From the NCBI RefSeq assembly GCF_901827155.1, contig NZ_LR594659.1:5176001-5240000 (forward strand): DNA of 64,000 bases, given 5' to 3'. Of the stretch, positions 40,037-50,645 are shown piece by piece; position 1 is the first letter of the stretch, and each line of letters opens with the position of its first letter. The stretch is from Variovorax sp. PBL-H6 (GTDB lineage: Bacteria; Pseudomonadota; Gammaproteobacteria; Burkholderiales; Burkholderiaceae_C). A model generated the notes under the pieces. That model saw only the letters and a list, made by a program, of their open reading frames with translations, did no database searches and was not told the DNA's origin. The position numbers were made by a program, and so were the translations under genes.

Positions 40037-41849
40037 AGCCATTCCGGCGCCGATGCCGCTGTCCGCGGCCTCGCGCGATGCACGCATCGGCCAGCGCGTT
40101 CTGGAGCGCCGGCTGCAGTTGATCCTCCAATACTCGCGACGCCTGCCGCTCAATTACCTGGGCTACATACTGGTCGCCTTCATCGTCTGGCGTCAGGGCG
40201 TGGAGTTCTGGCCGTGGGCCTGGCTGGTGCTGACCGGCGCCGTCATGGTGTACCGCTGGCGCATGGGCCTCGCGGTGGAGCGCGCCGCACCGGACAGGCA
40301 ACTGCAGTGCCTGCCGCGCCTGCTGCGCGGCTTCGACTACAACGGCGTGTCGACCGCCAGCATCGTCCCGTTCGCCTTCTACGCGCACGGCGACTTCGCG
40401 CCGATGGCAGTGGCCGCCGTGCTGATGGCCGGCTGCACCATCGGCGCCGCCTCGGTCGCCGGCTCGCAACGCGCCTTCGTCGGCTTCTGCACCCTCACCT
40501 TCTGTTGTCTTGCGGCCGGCTGGGCCTGGCGCGGCGGCGCCATCGGCTACATGTTCGCCGCCGGCATCCTGCTCGTCTATTTCATGCTCCTGGCCACCGT
40601 GAAGGACCAGGGGCGCATGCTGCACAAGCTCATGAACGTGCTCGACGACAACGCAGTACTGTCCGAAGCCGTGCGCCAGGAACGCGACCGCGCCACCGCA
40701 GCCAGCGAGGCCAAGACGCGCTTCTTCGCGGCGGCTAGCCATGACCTGCGCCAGCCGCTGCACGCGTTGTCCATCAATGCGACCACGCTGGACATCCTGG
40801 CGCGCCGTTCGTCCGACCCGCTGCTCAAGGAAGTGAGCCGCGGCATCGCAAGCGCGCTACGCCAGAGCAGCGGCTTGCTCGATGGCCTGCTGGACATCTC
40901 GCGGCTGGATGCCCACACCACCGAGGCCAGGTTCGCTCCGCACGACATCGGCGCCGTGCTGCGCGCCTCGCGCGACGAGTACGCAGCGCTCGCGGCGCAG
41001 CAGGGCATCTTCCTGAAGGCGATGGTGCCGAAGACGCCGCTGTGGGGGTTGACCGATGCAGACCAGCTGATCCGCATCGTCGGCAACCTGGTGAACAACG
41101 CGATCAAGTTCACCACCCGCGGTGGCGTGACGCTGTCGGCCGAAGCCGCTGACGATGGCCGAGTGCTGGTGCGGGTGAGCGACAGCGGCCCCGGCATTCC
41201 GGAGCACGAGCGCGAGCGGGTGTTCGAGGAGTTCTACCAGATCGGCAATCCCTCGCGCGACCGCAGCCAGGGCCTGGGCCTCGGCCTGGCGATCGTGCGG
41301 CGCACAGCCGAGCTGCTGAAGATCGAGATCAAGCTGGACAGCGAACCCGGCCGCGGCACCACCTTTACCCTGCACCTCGCCCCCGCCATGCCGCTGGACG
41401 AGACCCATCCCGAAGCCGCGACAGCCCAGGCGCGCGCCTCCGACGGCACGCGACTGGCGGTGCTGCTGGTGGACGACGAGGCCGAGGTGCTGTCCGCGAT
41501 GTGCACCTACTTGCATCAGCTGGGCTGGTTGGTGAAGGGCGTGTCGACCGGCGCCAAGGCGCTGCAGGCGTTGGCCGAGGGTTTCGAGCCCGACGTGGTG
41601 GTGGTGGACTACCGCCTGCGCGACGAAACCGGCCTGGACGTGATCGCGCGCGTGCGGCAACAGCGGCCGGCGCTTCCCGCAGTGATCGTGACCGGCGAGA
41701 CCGCGCCTTCGCGCTTCCAGGAGTTTTCCACCGCGGTGGCGCGCATCCTGCACAAGCCGCTGGATGGCGACAAGCTCGCGCGCACGCTGCAGGAGGTGGT
41801 TCTGGCGTTGGACGAAGACGAAGCGCAGGAGCCGCTGGCGCCAAGGTGA
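40029..41849 (+). CDS. Hybrid sensor histidine kinase with C-terminal receiver
   Basis: A 606-residue membrane kinase. Residues 42-192 hold about six hydrophobic segments with almost no periplasmic loop, so sensing is probably within the membrane. H238 in FFAAASHDLRQPLHAL is the phospho-His; N356/N357, DSGPGI (385-390) and GLGLGLAIV form the ATPase. Residues 476-590 are a receiver with D527 in VVVDYRLRDE and K576. No Hpt or extra output domain is present. The assigned start is TTG 40029, inside the preceding regulator's 3' end (overlap TTGACTGA); ATG 40053 is an alternative. The overlap indicates a matched pair. Confidence 0.9.
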   Translation: MTEAIPAPMPLSAASRDARIGQRVLERRLQLILQYSRRLPLNYLGYILVAFIVWRQGVEFWPWAWLVLTGAVMVYRWRMGLAVERAAPDRQLQCLPRLLRGFDYNGVSTASIVPFAFYAHGDFAPMAVAAVLMAGCTIGAASVAGSQRAFVGFCTLTFCCLAAGWAWRGGAIGYMFAAGILLVYFMLLATVKDQGRMLHKLMNVLDDNAVLSEAVRQERDRATAASEAKTRFFAAASHDLRQPLHALSINATTLDILARRSSDPLLKEVSRGIASALRQSSGLLDGLLDISRLDAHTTEARFAPHDIGAVLRASRDEYAALAAQQGIFLKAMVPKTPLWGLTDADQLIRIVGNLVNNAIKFTTRGGVTLSAEAADDGRVLVRVSDSGPGIPEHERERVFEEFYQIGNPSRDRSQGLGLGLAIVRRTAELLKIEIKLDSEPGRGTTFTLHLAPAMPLDETHPEAATAQARASDGTRLAVLLVDDEAEVLSAMCTYLHQLGWLVKGVSTGAKALQALAEGFEPDVVVVDYRLRDETGLDVIARVRQQRPALPAVIVTGETAPSRFQEFSTAVARILHKPLDGDKLARTLQEVVLALDEDEAQEPLAPR

Positions 41850-41905
41850 CGCGCCGCGCTGCCCGCGCGCACTAAGCTTGTTGCGTACTCACGGAGACAC
41901 AGCGC

Positions 41906-42676
41906 ATGGACACCACCCGACTCTTTTCTCTTGCCGGCCGCACGGCCCTCGTCACCGGCGGCTCGCGCGGCATCGGCCGCATGATCGCCGAAGGCTTCCT
42001 GGCCCAGGGCGCGCGCGTCTACATCTCGGCGCGCAAGGCCGAAGCCTGCGACCGGACGGCGCAGGAGCTCTCCGCCTTCGGCCCCTGCATCTCGCTGCCG
42101 GCCGACGTCTCGACCGTCGAAGGCGCGCACGCGCTGGTCCAGGCCTATGCCAGGCACGAAAGCACGCTCGACATCCTGGTCAACAACGCCGGTGCCGCCT
42201 GGGGCGCGCCCTACGAAGAGTTCCCCGAAAGCGGCTGGGACAAGGTAGTCGACCTCAATCTCAAGACCCCCTTCTTCCTGACCCAGGCGCTGACGCCGAT
42301 GCTCAGGAGCGCGGCCACCGATCACCTGGCGAAGGTGATCAACATCGCTTCGATCGATGGCATCTCCGTCAATCCGCAGGAAACGTACTCGTACGCGGCA
42401 AGCAAGGCCGGCCTGATCCACCTCACGCGCCGCATGGCGCTGCGCCTGGCGAAGGAGCGCATCGTCGTCAGCGCGATCGCGCCGGGCGCCTTCGCCTCCG
42501 ACATGAACAAGGACGCGCGCGACCATGGCGACGATGTCAAGGGCCGCATTCCGGCCGGGCGAATCGGCGAACCGGAGGACATGGCGGCAGCCGCGATCTA
42601 CCTGGCGTCACGTGCGGGCGACTACGTGATGGGCTCGACGCTCGTGGTCGATGGCGGCGTGACGCACGCACGCTGA
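41906..42676 (+). CDS. Short-chain dehydrogenase/reductase
   Basis: A 256-residue SDR. TGGSRGIG is the NAD(P)-binding glycine motif, NNAGAAW the structural motif, the catalytic serine lies in IASIDG and YSYAASKAG holds the Tyr-Lys pair. VVDGGVTHAR ends the protein as in classical SDRs. GGAGACAC lies upstream of the ATG. It resembles 3-oxoacyl or gluconate-type reductases (FabG-like) but the substrate is not determined. It is convergent with the YgjP-like gene. Confidence 0.9.
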   Translation: MDTTRLFSLAGRTALVTGGSRGIGRMIAEGFLAQGARVYISARKAEACDRTAQELSAFGPCISLPADVSTVEGAHALVQAYARHESTLDILVNNAGAAWGAPYEEFPESGWDKVVDLNLKTPFFLTQALTPMLRSAATDHLAKVINIASIDGISVNPQETYSYAASKAGLIHLTRRMALRLAKERIVVSAIAPGAFASDMNKDARDHGDDVKGRIPAGRIGEPEDMAAAAIYLASRAGDYVMGSTLVVDGGVTHAR

Positions 42677-42703
42677 GGCAGCGACTCCTTCCCCGAAAAG
42701 AGA

Positions 42704-43594
42704 TCACCACTTCGGAACCGGCTGCTCCTTGAGTTGCTGCCGCAAGTCATCGTAGTCGGGCACCACCGTCTCCACTGTCTCCCAGAAGCGCGCGCTGTGG
42801 TCCATCACCCGCAGATGGGCCAGTTCGTGGGCGACCACGTAGTCGATCACCGGAAGCCGGAAGTGCACCAGCCGCCAATGCAGGCGGATCGCGCCGTCGA
42901 CTCGGGCACTGCCCCAGCGCGTCGAGGCGTTCGACAGCGTCAGCTTGTTCCAGGACACGCCGAGGCGCGGCGCGAAATGGTCCAGGCGCTCGATGAAGAT
43001 GCGCCGAGCCTGGCGCATCAGCCAGGCCTGCGCTGCATCCTTGATCTGGGCCGGGCTGGCGTTGTTCGCGAGCGCCAGGCGCAGGATGCGCGCCTTGACG
43101 CCCCCGCCCGCGTCGAGCATCGCACCCACGCCCTCGAAGCCGTGGTGCGGGTCGAGGCGCACCACCACCGGTTCGCCGAGGAACGGAAAGCTCACGCCGT
43201 CGCGCCACTCGATGCGTGTGGCTTCCAGCTTGGCATGGCGCTGCCGGGTCTCGGCGAGCTTGCGCAGGATCCAGTCGGCCTTCTCCTTCACCGCGGCGTC
43301 GACATCGCGCAGCGCCACCCAGCGCGGCGCGCGCACCGTCAGGCCCTCGGCGCCGACGATGAAGCCGATGGTGCGGCGCTTGCCGCGCGTGAACTCGTAG
43401 GCCACGCGGGCATTGCCCAGCGTGAGCTCGCGCGTGGCGCGCGGATGGATGAAGGTCGCCGGGCTCATCGCGTCGGCCAAGGGGATTGCGGGAGGCGCGG
43501 CGCTGTCCACGGCCGCGGGTGGGGCCGGCGGAGGCACCGGTGGCGTCACCGGCGCGTCGAACAGGTCGAGCGTGAACTGCAGCAAGCCGCGCAT
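42704..43594 (-). CDS. YgjP/WLM-type zinc metalloprotease-like protein (DUF45)
   Basis: A 296-residue protein with a Pro/Ala-rich N-terminal stretch (about residues 14-45) and a C-terminal gluzincin core: the HELAHLRVMDHS stretch is the HExxH motif plus third ligand, and WGSARVDGAIRLHWRL precedes it, the YgjP/DUF45 family pattern. E. coli YgjP is a small predicted metal-dependent hydrolase. The ATG at 43594 follows plsC by 11 bases. It is the last gene of the glyQ-glyS-gmhB-plsC series. Confidence 0.88.
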   Translation of the reverse strand: MRGLLQFTLDLFDAPVTPPVPPPAPPAAVDSAAPPAIPLADAMSPATFIHPRATRELTLGNARVAYEFTRGKRRTIGFIVGAEGLTVRAPRWVALRDVDAAVKEKADWILRKLAETRQRHAKLEATRIEWRDGVSFPFLGEPVVVRLDPHHGFEGVGAMLDAGGGVKARILRLALANNASPAQIKDAAQAWLMRQARRIFIERLDHFAPRLGVSWNKLTLSNASTRWGSARVDGAIRLHWRLVHFRLPVIDYVVAHELAHLRVMDHSARFWETVETVVPDYDDLRQQLKEQPVPKW

Positions 43595-43605
43595 GGTGCC
43601 TGTCC

Positions 43606-44364
43606 TCAGGCCGACACCGTCTCCACCGAGACATAGGCCTCGGGGTCGAGCCGGCGCATCTCGCCCTCGATCCAGGCCTCGACCTCGCGCATCAGCTCGT
43701 CGGGCCTGCGTCCGACGCTGGAGATCGCCGGACCGATGGAGACATCCACCACGCCGGGGCGCTTGATGAAGGCCTTGCGCGGCCAGACCTTGGCCGAGGT
43801 CACCGCGATGGGAATCACCGGCACCCCGGTCTCGCAGGCCAGCCGCGTGCCGCCCGTCTTGTAGATGCCCTGCTGTCCGCGCGGGATGCGGGTGCCTTCC
43901 GGGAACATGATGATCCAGATGCCCTGGGCCAGCAACGCGCGGCCCTGCGCGACCACCTTGTTGAAGGCCTGGGTGCGCTGGCTGCGGTCGATGTGGATCA
44001 TGTCGAGCCGCGCCATGGCCCAGCCGAAGAAGGGCACGTAGATCAGTTCCTTCTTGAACACGTAGGCCAGCGGATGCGGCATCAAGGTGGGCATCAGGAA
44101 GGTCTCGAAGGTCGACTGGTGCTTCACCAGCAGGACGCAGCCCGCAAGCTTGTCCTGCGGCAGGTTCTCCATGCCGGTGACGCGCGTCTCGATCCCCAGC
44201 AGCACGCGGGCGCCGCCGATCGCCCATCCGAGCCAGCGCGCCGCCATCCAGTAGAGCGGGATGCCGCGCTTCCAGAGCGAGCTGACCACCATGATCATTC
44301 CCCATGGCACCACGGTGACGAGCATCCACAGGGCATGGACGATGGATCGGAGGAGGGACATCAC
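43606..44364 (-). CDS. plsC: 1-acyl-sn-glycerol-3-phosphate acyltransferase
   Basis: A 252-residue inner-membrane enzyme acylating lysophosphatidate. The first 40 residues are hydrophobic. Acyltransferase blocks: VKHQSTFETF (HX4E in place of the usual HX4D), FNKVVAQGRALL, and MFPEGTRIPRG. The Glu variant is shared by many betaproteobacterial PlsC as I recall. Its start overlaps the gmhB stop (ATGA). Its place in this operon is common in the order. Confidence 0.92.
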   Translation of the reverse strand: MMSLLRSIVHALWMLVTVVPWGMIMVVSSLWKRGIPLYWMAARWLGWAIGGARVLLGIETRVTGMENLPQDKLAGCVLLVKHQSTFETFLMPTLMPHPLAYVFKKELIYVPFFGWAMARLDMIHIDRSQRTQAFNKVVAQGRALLAQGIWIIMFPEGTRIPRGQQGIYKTGGTRLACETGVPVIPIAVTSAKVWPRKAFIKRPGVVDVSIGPAISSVGRRPDELMREVEAWIEGEMRRLDPEAYVSVETVSA

Positions 44365-44936
44365 ACAGCCAGGTTGAGTGCGTTGCGCTCTTCGCGCTCC
44401 AGCAGGAAGTCGACGAAGGCTGCCAGGTCTTCATGCACGCGCGTATTCACCGGATATTCGGGCGGCAGCGGCACGCCGCGGCAGGCCGCGCCCATGCCGG
44501 TCAGCAGCAGGTGCGGCTCGCAGCCCGCGGCCGCCCCGGCCAGCATGTCGCGCAGGCTGTCGCCAGCGGTCGGCACGTTGGCCAGATCCACGCCGTAGCG
44601 CTCGGCGATCTGCAAGAAGAGCCCCGGCTTGGGCTTGCGGCATTCGCAGTTCTCGTCAGGGCTGTGGGGGCAGTAGAACACCGCGTCGACGCGCCCGCCC
44701 ACCGCGGCCAGCATCTTGTGCATCTTGGCGTGCATGGCGTTGAGCGAGGCCACGTCGAACAATCCGCGGCCGAGGCCCGACTGGTTGGAGGCGATCACCA
44801 CATGCCAACCCGCGTGGTTGAGCCGCGCCACCGCCTCCAGCGCGCCGGGCAGCGGCGTCCACTCGATGTCGCTCTTGACGAAGTCCTCGCGGTGCACGTT
44901 GAGCGTGCCGTTGCGATCGAGGATGACAATTTTCAT
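44361..44936 (-). CDS. gmhB: D-glycero-beta-D-manno-heptose 1,7-bisphosphate 7-phosphatase, motif I altered
   Basis: A 191-residue HAD phosphatase of LPS heptose synthesis. Motif I reads ILDRNGTLN: the nucleophile D7 is present, but the second residue of the DxD motif is N9 (AAC codon) instead of Asp, the usual acid/base. The zinc site CPHSPDENCECRKP (C, H, C, C) and motif IV VPTAGDSLRDM are intact, and SNQSGLGRGLF is family-typical. It lies between glyS (13 bases) and plsC (overlap). Either activity is reduced or the function has changed; misread bases are also possible. Confidence 0.88.
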   Translation of the reverse strand: MKIVILDRNGTLNVHREDFVKSDIEWTPLPGALEAVARLNHAGWHVVIASNQSGLGRGLFDVASLNAMHAKMHKMLAAVGGRVDAVFYCPHSPDENCECRKPKPGLFLQIAERYGVDLANVPTAGDSLRDMLAGAAAGCEPHLLLTGMGAACRGVPLPPEYPVNTRVHEDLAAFVDFLLEREERNALNLAV

Positions 44937-44949
44937 GAGTTGCCTCGCG

Positions 44950-47103
44950 TCAGGCGGCCAGCCGCTCCAGCTGTGCCACCCGGTTCATGGCCCGGTGCAG
45001 CAGCATCAGCAGCCCCAGGCGGTTGAGCCGAAGGTCGGACTGCTCGGCATTGACCATCACGTCGTCGAAGAAGGCGTCGACCGGCCCACGCAGCGCAGCC
45101 AGGGTCTGCAGCGAGGCGGTGTAGTCGCCGGCATCGAACTGCGCATTGGCCACGGGCAAGATCTCTTGCATGGCGGCGTGCAGCGCCTTTTCGGCCGGCT
45201 CCTTCAGCAGCAGCTCGCTCACATGCGCGTCGGCCTCGGGCGATTTCTTGAGGATGTTGCCGATGCGCTTGTTGGCCGCGGCCAGCGCCGGCGCCTCGGG
45301 CAGGGCTGCAAAGGCGCGCACGGCCGCCAGCAGCTTGGGCACTTCGCCCAGCCGCTGCGGCGCGGGCGCCAGCACCGCCTCGACTTCCTGTGCGCTGGCG
45401 CCCTGCTCGCGCAGGCTGCCGGCCAGGCGGTCGTAGATGAAGGCTTCGAGCGCCTCGGTCGGGTCGGCCAGCGGATGGTCGCCGGCCTTGGGCGCGCTGA
45501 AAGCGGCGTGGGCCTGGCCGATGAGGTCGCGCAGGCCCAGCGGCAGGTGACGCTCGGTCAGCATGCGGATCACGCCCAGCGCATGGCGACGCAGCGCGAA
45601 GGGGTCGCGGTCGCCGGTCGGCAGGTTGCCGATGCCGAACATGCCCACCAGGGTCTCGAGCTTGTCAGCCAGGGCCGCCACGATGCCGACCGGACCGCGC
45701 GGCAGCGCGTCGCCGGCAAAGCGGGGCTTGTAGTGGTCCTCGATGGCGTCGGCCACGGCCTGCTCGAGGCCGTCGTGGAGCGCGTAGTAACGGCCCATGG
45801 TGCCCTGCAGCTCAGGGAACTCGCCGACCATGTCGGTCACCAGATCGGCCTTGGCGAGCTGGGCGGCCTGCACTGCGCGCCGGGCCAGCGTGGGGTCGCT
45901 CGTCGCCAGGCCCAGTTGCTCACCGATGGCATGCGCGATGCGCATCACCCGCTGGACGCGCTCGCCCTGCGTACCGAGCTTGTTGTGATAGATCACCTTG
46001 CCCAGCGACTCGACGCGCGAAGCAAGTGACTTCTTGCGGTCCTGGTCGAAGAAGAACTTGGCATCGGCCAGGCGCGGGCGCACCACGCGCTCGTTGCCGC
46101 CGACCACCGCGCTGGCGTCGGCGGGCCGGATGTTGCTGACCAGGAGGAACTTGTGGGTGAGCCGCCCGGCGGCATCGAGGAGCGGGAAGTACTTCTGGTT
46201 GGCCTTCATCGTGAGGATGAGGCATTCCTGCGGCACGCCGAGGAACTCGCGCTCGAACTCGCACACCAGCACGTTGGGGCGCTCGACCAGTGCAGTGACC
46301 TCGTCGAGCAGCGCCTCGTCGTGGATCGGCTGCGTGCCGACACCGGCCGACAGTGCGGCCTCGGCCAGCTGGCGCGCGATTTCGAAGCGGCGCGCCTCGA
46401 AGCCGGCGATGACCGCGCCTTCTTCCTCCAACTGCACCGCATAGCTGTTGGCGTCGCGCAGCACGATCGGGTCGCGCAGAGCCTCGAAGCGATGGCCATG
46501 GGTTTCACGCCCGGCCTGGAGGCCCAGCGCTTCGACCGGCACGACAGCATCGCCATGCAGCGCGACCAGCCCGTGCGCCGGACGCACGAAGCTCACGCTG
46601 GTCCAGCCCGGCAGCGCGCAGCCGGCTTCGAGCTGGTAGCTCATGACCTTGGGGATGGGCAGTTTCGCGATGGCTTCGGTCAGTGCCTTCTGCAGGCCTT
46701 CCGCCAGCGTGGCACCCTTGGCGCTGCTGTCGAGGAACAGGGCCTCGGCCTTGCCGTCCATCGAGCGGCGCAGCCCGGGCACAGCGGCAACATCGGCACC
46801 CAGCGAGGCGAGCTTCTTGAGCAGCGCCGGCGTTGCCTGGCCGGCGGCATCGAGTCCCACGGCCACGGGCATCAGCTTCTGCGAGACCGCGCGGTCTGAA
46901 GCCTGCGAGCCGACGTGGGTGAGGTGTGCCGCCAGGCGCCGCGGAGAGGCGTAGGCGGTCAGTACCGAGCTCACGTCGGCCAGGCCCTGGGCCACCAGCT
47001 GCTCACGCAGCACGCCGGCAAAGGCGTCGCCGAGCTTCTTGAGCACTTTCGGGGGCAGTTCCTCGACGAACAGCTCGACCAGCAGGTTGTTGCGTGTGCT
47101 CAT
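44950..47103 (-). CDS. glyS: Glycyl-tRNA synthetase, beta subunit
   Basis: A 717-residue subunit of the tetrameric (alpha2beta2) GlyRS. LVELFVEELPPKVLKKLG opens the protein; the HD-like and C-terminal DALR-type anticodon-binding regions (VDAFFDDVMVNAEQSDLRLNRLGLL) follow. Length is normal for beta subunits. It starts 3 bases after glyQ and is essential with it. Confidence 0.95.
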   Translation of the reverse strand: MSTRNNLLVELFVEELPPKVLKKLGDAFAGVLREQLVAQGLADVSSVLTAYASPRRLAAHLTHVGSQASDRAVSQKLMPVAVGLDAAGQATPALLKKLASLGADVAAVPGLRRSMDGKAEALFLDSSAKGATLAEGLQKALTEAIAKLPIPKVMSYQLEAGCALPGWTSVSFVRPAHGLVALHGDAVVPVEALGLQAGRETHGHRFEALRDPIVLRDANSYAVQLEEEGAVIAGFEARRFEIARQLAEAALSAGVGTQPIHDEALLDEVTALVERPNVLVCEFEREFLGVPQECLILTMKANQKYFPLLDAAGRLTHKFLLVSNIRPADASAVVGGNERVVRPRLADAKFFFDQDRKKSLASRVESLGKVIYHNKLGTQGERVQRVMRIAHAIGEQLGLATSDPTLARRAVQAAQLAKADLVTDMVGEFPELQGTMGRYYALHDGLEQAVADAIEDHYKPRFAGDALPRGPVGIVAALADKLETLVGMFGIGNLPTGDRDPFALRRHALGVIRMLTERHLPLGLRDLIGQAHAAFSAPKAGDHPLADPTEALEAFIYDRLAGSLREQGASAQEVEAVLAPAPQRLGEVPKLLAAVRAFAALPEAPALAAANKRIGNILKKSPEADAHVSELLLKEPAEKALHAAMQEILPVANAQFDAGDYTASLQTLAALRGPVDAFFDDVMVNAEQSDLRLNRLGLLMLLHRAMNRVAQLERLAA

Positions 47104-47106
47104 CGC

Positions 47107-48012
47107 TCAGGCCGCCTTCTTCGTCATCTCGGCCACCCACTCGCGCGGCGCCATCGGGAAGCCGAGGCGTTCACGGCTTTCGTAGTAGCTCTGCGCCACG
47201 CTGCGCGCGAGGTTGCGGATGCGACCGATGTAGGCCGCGCGCTCGGTGACGCTGATCGCACCGCGGGCGTCGAGCAGGTTGAAGCTGTGGGCCGCCTTGA
47301 GCACCTGCTCGTAGGCCGGCAGCGCGAGCTTCTGCTCCATCAGGTGCTTCGCTTGCCTCTCGTGCGCGGCGAAGGCGGTGAACAGGAAGTCCGCGTCGCT
47401 GTGCTCGAAGTTGTAGATGGACTGCTCGACCTCGTTCTGGTGATACACGTCTCCATACGTGATGCCGGGCGTCCATTCCAGATCGAAGATGCTTTCCTTG
47501 CCCTGGATGTACATGGCCAGGCGTTCCAGCCCGTAGGTGATCTCGCCCGTGATGGGCCGGCAGTCGATGCCGCCGACCTGCTGGAAGTAGGTGAACTGCG
47601 TCACTTCCATCCCGTTGAGCCAGACCTCCCACCCCAGGCCCCAGGCGCCGAGCGTGGGGTTCTCCCAGTCGTCCTCGACAAAGCGGATGTCGTTCTTCTT
47701 CAGATCGAAGCCCAGCGCCTCGAGCGACCCGAGGTAAAGCTCGAGGATGTTGGCCGGCGCCGGCTTCAGCACGACCTGGTACTGGTAATAGTGCTGCAGG
47801 CGATTCGGGTTCTCGCCGTATCGGCCGTCCTTGGGCCGCCGGCTTGGCTGCACATAGGCGGCCTTCCAGGGCTCGGGGCCGAGCGCGCGCAGGAAGGTGG
47901 CGGTGTGCGAGGTGCCGGCCCCCACCTCCATGTCGTAGGGCTGCAGCAGCGCGCAGCCCTGGGCATCCCAGTAGGACTGCAGCTTGAGAATGATTTGTTG
48001 GAAGGTGAGCAT
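47107..48012 (-). CDS. glyQ: Glycyl-tRNA synthetase, alpha subunit
   Basis: A 301-residue class II synthetase subunit. [20 protein letters not shown] is the standard start; [24 protein letters not shown] and [49 protein letters not shown] (positions about 100-140), and [14 protein letters not shown] are the class II motifs. ATG 48012 is favoured because of the conserved start; no strong ribosome site is visible. It is the first gene of the series running to 42704. Confidence 0.96.
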   Translation of the reverse strand: MLTFQQIILKLQSYWDAQGCALLQPYDMEVGAGTSHTATFLRALGPEPWKAAYVQPSRRPKDGRYGENPNRLQHYYQYQVVLKPAPANILELYLGSLEALGFDLKKNDIRFVEDDWENPTLGAWGLGWEVWLNGMEVTQFTYFQQVGGIDCRPITGEITYGLERLAMYIQGKESIFDLEWTPGITYGDVYHQNEVEQSIYNFEHSDADFLFTAFAAHERQAKHLMEQKLALPAYEQVLKAAHSFNLLDARGAISVTERAAYIGRIRNLARSVAQSYYESRERLGFPMAPREWVAEMTKKAA

Positions 48013-48078
48013 CTTGGGGTGGTGGCTGTTCGAGTCCTCGGCACAGCGAACCGGGCATTTTAAGAGCGCCCGGACGGA

Positions 48079-48113
48079 CGACGGCCGCAGGGCTTGCGCC
48101 GCTGCGGCCGTCG
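48079..48113 (-). terminator. Strong 12-bp hairpin after ansB
   Basis: CGACGGCCGCAG (48079-48090) and its complement (48102-48113) flank an 11-base loop, 24 bases beyond the ansB stop. No direct T run follows, so it is either a Rho-assisted end or an mRNA-protecting stem. It separates ansB from glyQ. Confidence 0.5.
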
Positions 48114-48137
48114 GATGAAGCGGGAAGCGCCAGGGGG

Positions 48138-49274
<1,137 letters not shown>

Positions 49275-49324
49275 TCATGCCGGCGGAATGCTTCCTGCGC
49301 ATGGGCCAATGCCGCCGAAGCGAT

Positions 49325-50560
49325 TCAGCGGCTGCCGGCGGCATCCTCCACTGGCGCCGGATCCGTCGGGCGTCCTTGCCTGGCCTGCGGCAGCTTCATG
49401 GCCAGCAGGGCGGCGCACGCCGACAAAGCAAGTCCCGTGGAGAGCCAGAGCGCGCCGGCACCCCAATGCTCGAGCGCAAGGCCGAACAGGAAGGGCGCGC
49501 CTGCCTGCACGATCCGCGCAGGCACCATCAGGAGGCCTTGCCGCTGCCCATAGCCTTGCGGGCCGAAGACCAGCAGGGGCAGCGTCCCGATGGCGATGGT
49601 CAGGATGCCGTTGCCCAGCCCATGCAGCACTGCGAAGGCTGTGGCCGCCTGCATCCCGAACAGGCCCAGGCACAAGGCGCCGAGCGGATGGGCCAGCGTG
49701 GCCAGCCGCGCAGAGAGCAGGGGGTGCGCGCGCCTGAGCAAGCTGAACTCGATCAGCCGGCCAGCGACTTGCGCCGGGCCCACCAGCGCCGCGATCGACA
49801 CGGCCAAGGCGAGCGTCGCCCCTCCGGCGACCAGCAGCCGCGGCAGGTGCGCGGCCATGGCAGTGCTGACGAACCAACTCACGGCGAAGACATAGGCCAT
49901 GATCCAGGCTGCTCGGCGCTGCTCGGCCGCGCTCAGGGCGGCGGCGCGGCCCTGCTCGGCCTTGCCGTCCTCCGCCTGAATGGCATGCGCGGACGGCGGC
50001 GGCGGCAGCAATGCATTGAGCGGGAGGCCGAGGACCAGATGCAGCCCAGCCCAGGCCAGGCAGGCGCCCCGCCATCCCGCGATCTCCGCGAGCAGGGCGG
50101 ACAGGGGCCATCCCACCGTACTTGCAAGACCCCCCAGCAACGTGATCCCGGTGATGACGCCGCGCGCGTCGCGCCCGTGCAAACGCACGGCGGTCGCGAA
50201 TGCGGCTTCGTACAAGCCGCTGCCCATTCCCACGCCGAGCAGCACCCATGCGGCGAAGACATGGAGCACCTGGCTCGACAGCGCGAGCCCGGCCAGGCCT
50301 GCCGCGAACACCAGGTTGCTCGCGACCAGCACCGGGCGGCCGCCGAAGCGATCGATTGCACGCCCGGCCCACGGCCCGGTCGCAGCCGACACGAGGAGCG
50401 CGACGGAGAACGCGCCGAAGATCGTGGAAGGAGAGACATTGAACTCGGCCCCCATGGGCCCGGCGAGGACCGCAGGGATGTAGTAGGAGGACGCCCAGGC
50501 CAGCGTCTGCGCCACGCCCAGCATCAAGGTCGTCGCGGTGCGGCCAGGCAGGGCTCTCAC
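49325..50560 (-). CDS. Major facilitator superfamily transporter
   Basis: A 411-residue protein with about 12 hydrophobic segments. GRAIDRFGGRPV is the loop 2-3 motif of MFS, and GMGSGLYEAAFAT is typical of the antiporter-like subgroups (OFA/MCT or MFS_1). The start is uncertain: the frame has no good ATG near the N terminus; I use GTG 50560, because LPGRTATTLMLGVAQTLAW begins the first helix just after it. The codons between it and the upstream GH13 gene do not look like a real N terminus. The substrate is unknown. Confidence 0.78.
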   Translation of the reverse strand: MRALPGRTATTLMLGVAQTLAWASSYYIPAVLAGPMGAEFNVSPSTIFGAFSVALLVSAATGPWAGRAIDRFGGRPVLVASNLVFAAGLAGLALSSQVLHVFAAWVLLGVGMGSGLYEAAFATAVRLHGRDARGVITGITLLGGLASTVGWPLSALLAEIAGWRGACLAWAGLHLVLGLPLNALLPPPPSAHAIQAEDGKAEQGRAAALSAAEQRRAAWIMAYVFAVSWFVSTAMAAHLPRLLVAGGATLALAVSIAALVGPAQVAGRLIEFSLLRRAHPLLSARLATLAHPLGALCLGLFGMQAATAFAVLHGLGNGILTIAIGTLPLLVFGPQGYGQRQGLLMVPARIVQAGAPFLFGLALEHWGAGALWLSTGLALSACAALLAMKLPQARQGRPTDPAPVEDAAGSR

Positions 50561-50645
50561 GCTCGGAGACTGCGCTTCTTGACGCGCTCGTGGCAAGGCG
50601 AAGGCTTCATGCGCCCATCTTCGCCGAATTTGCCGATCCGGCCTC

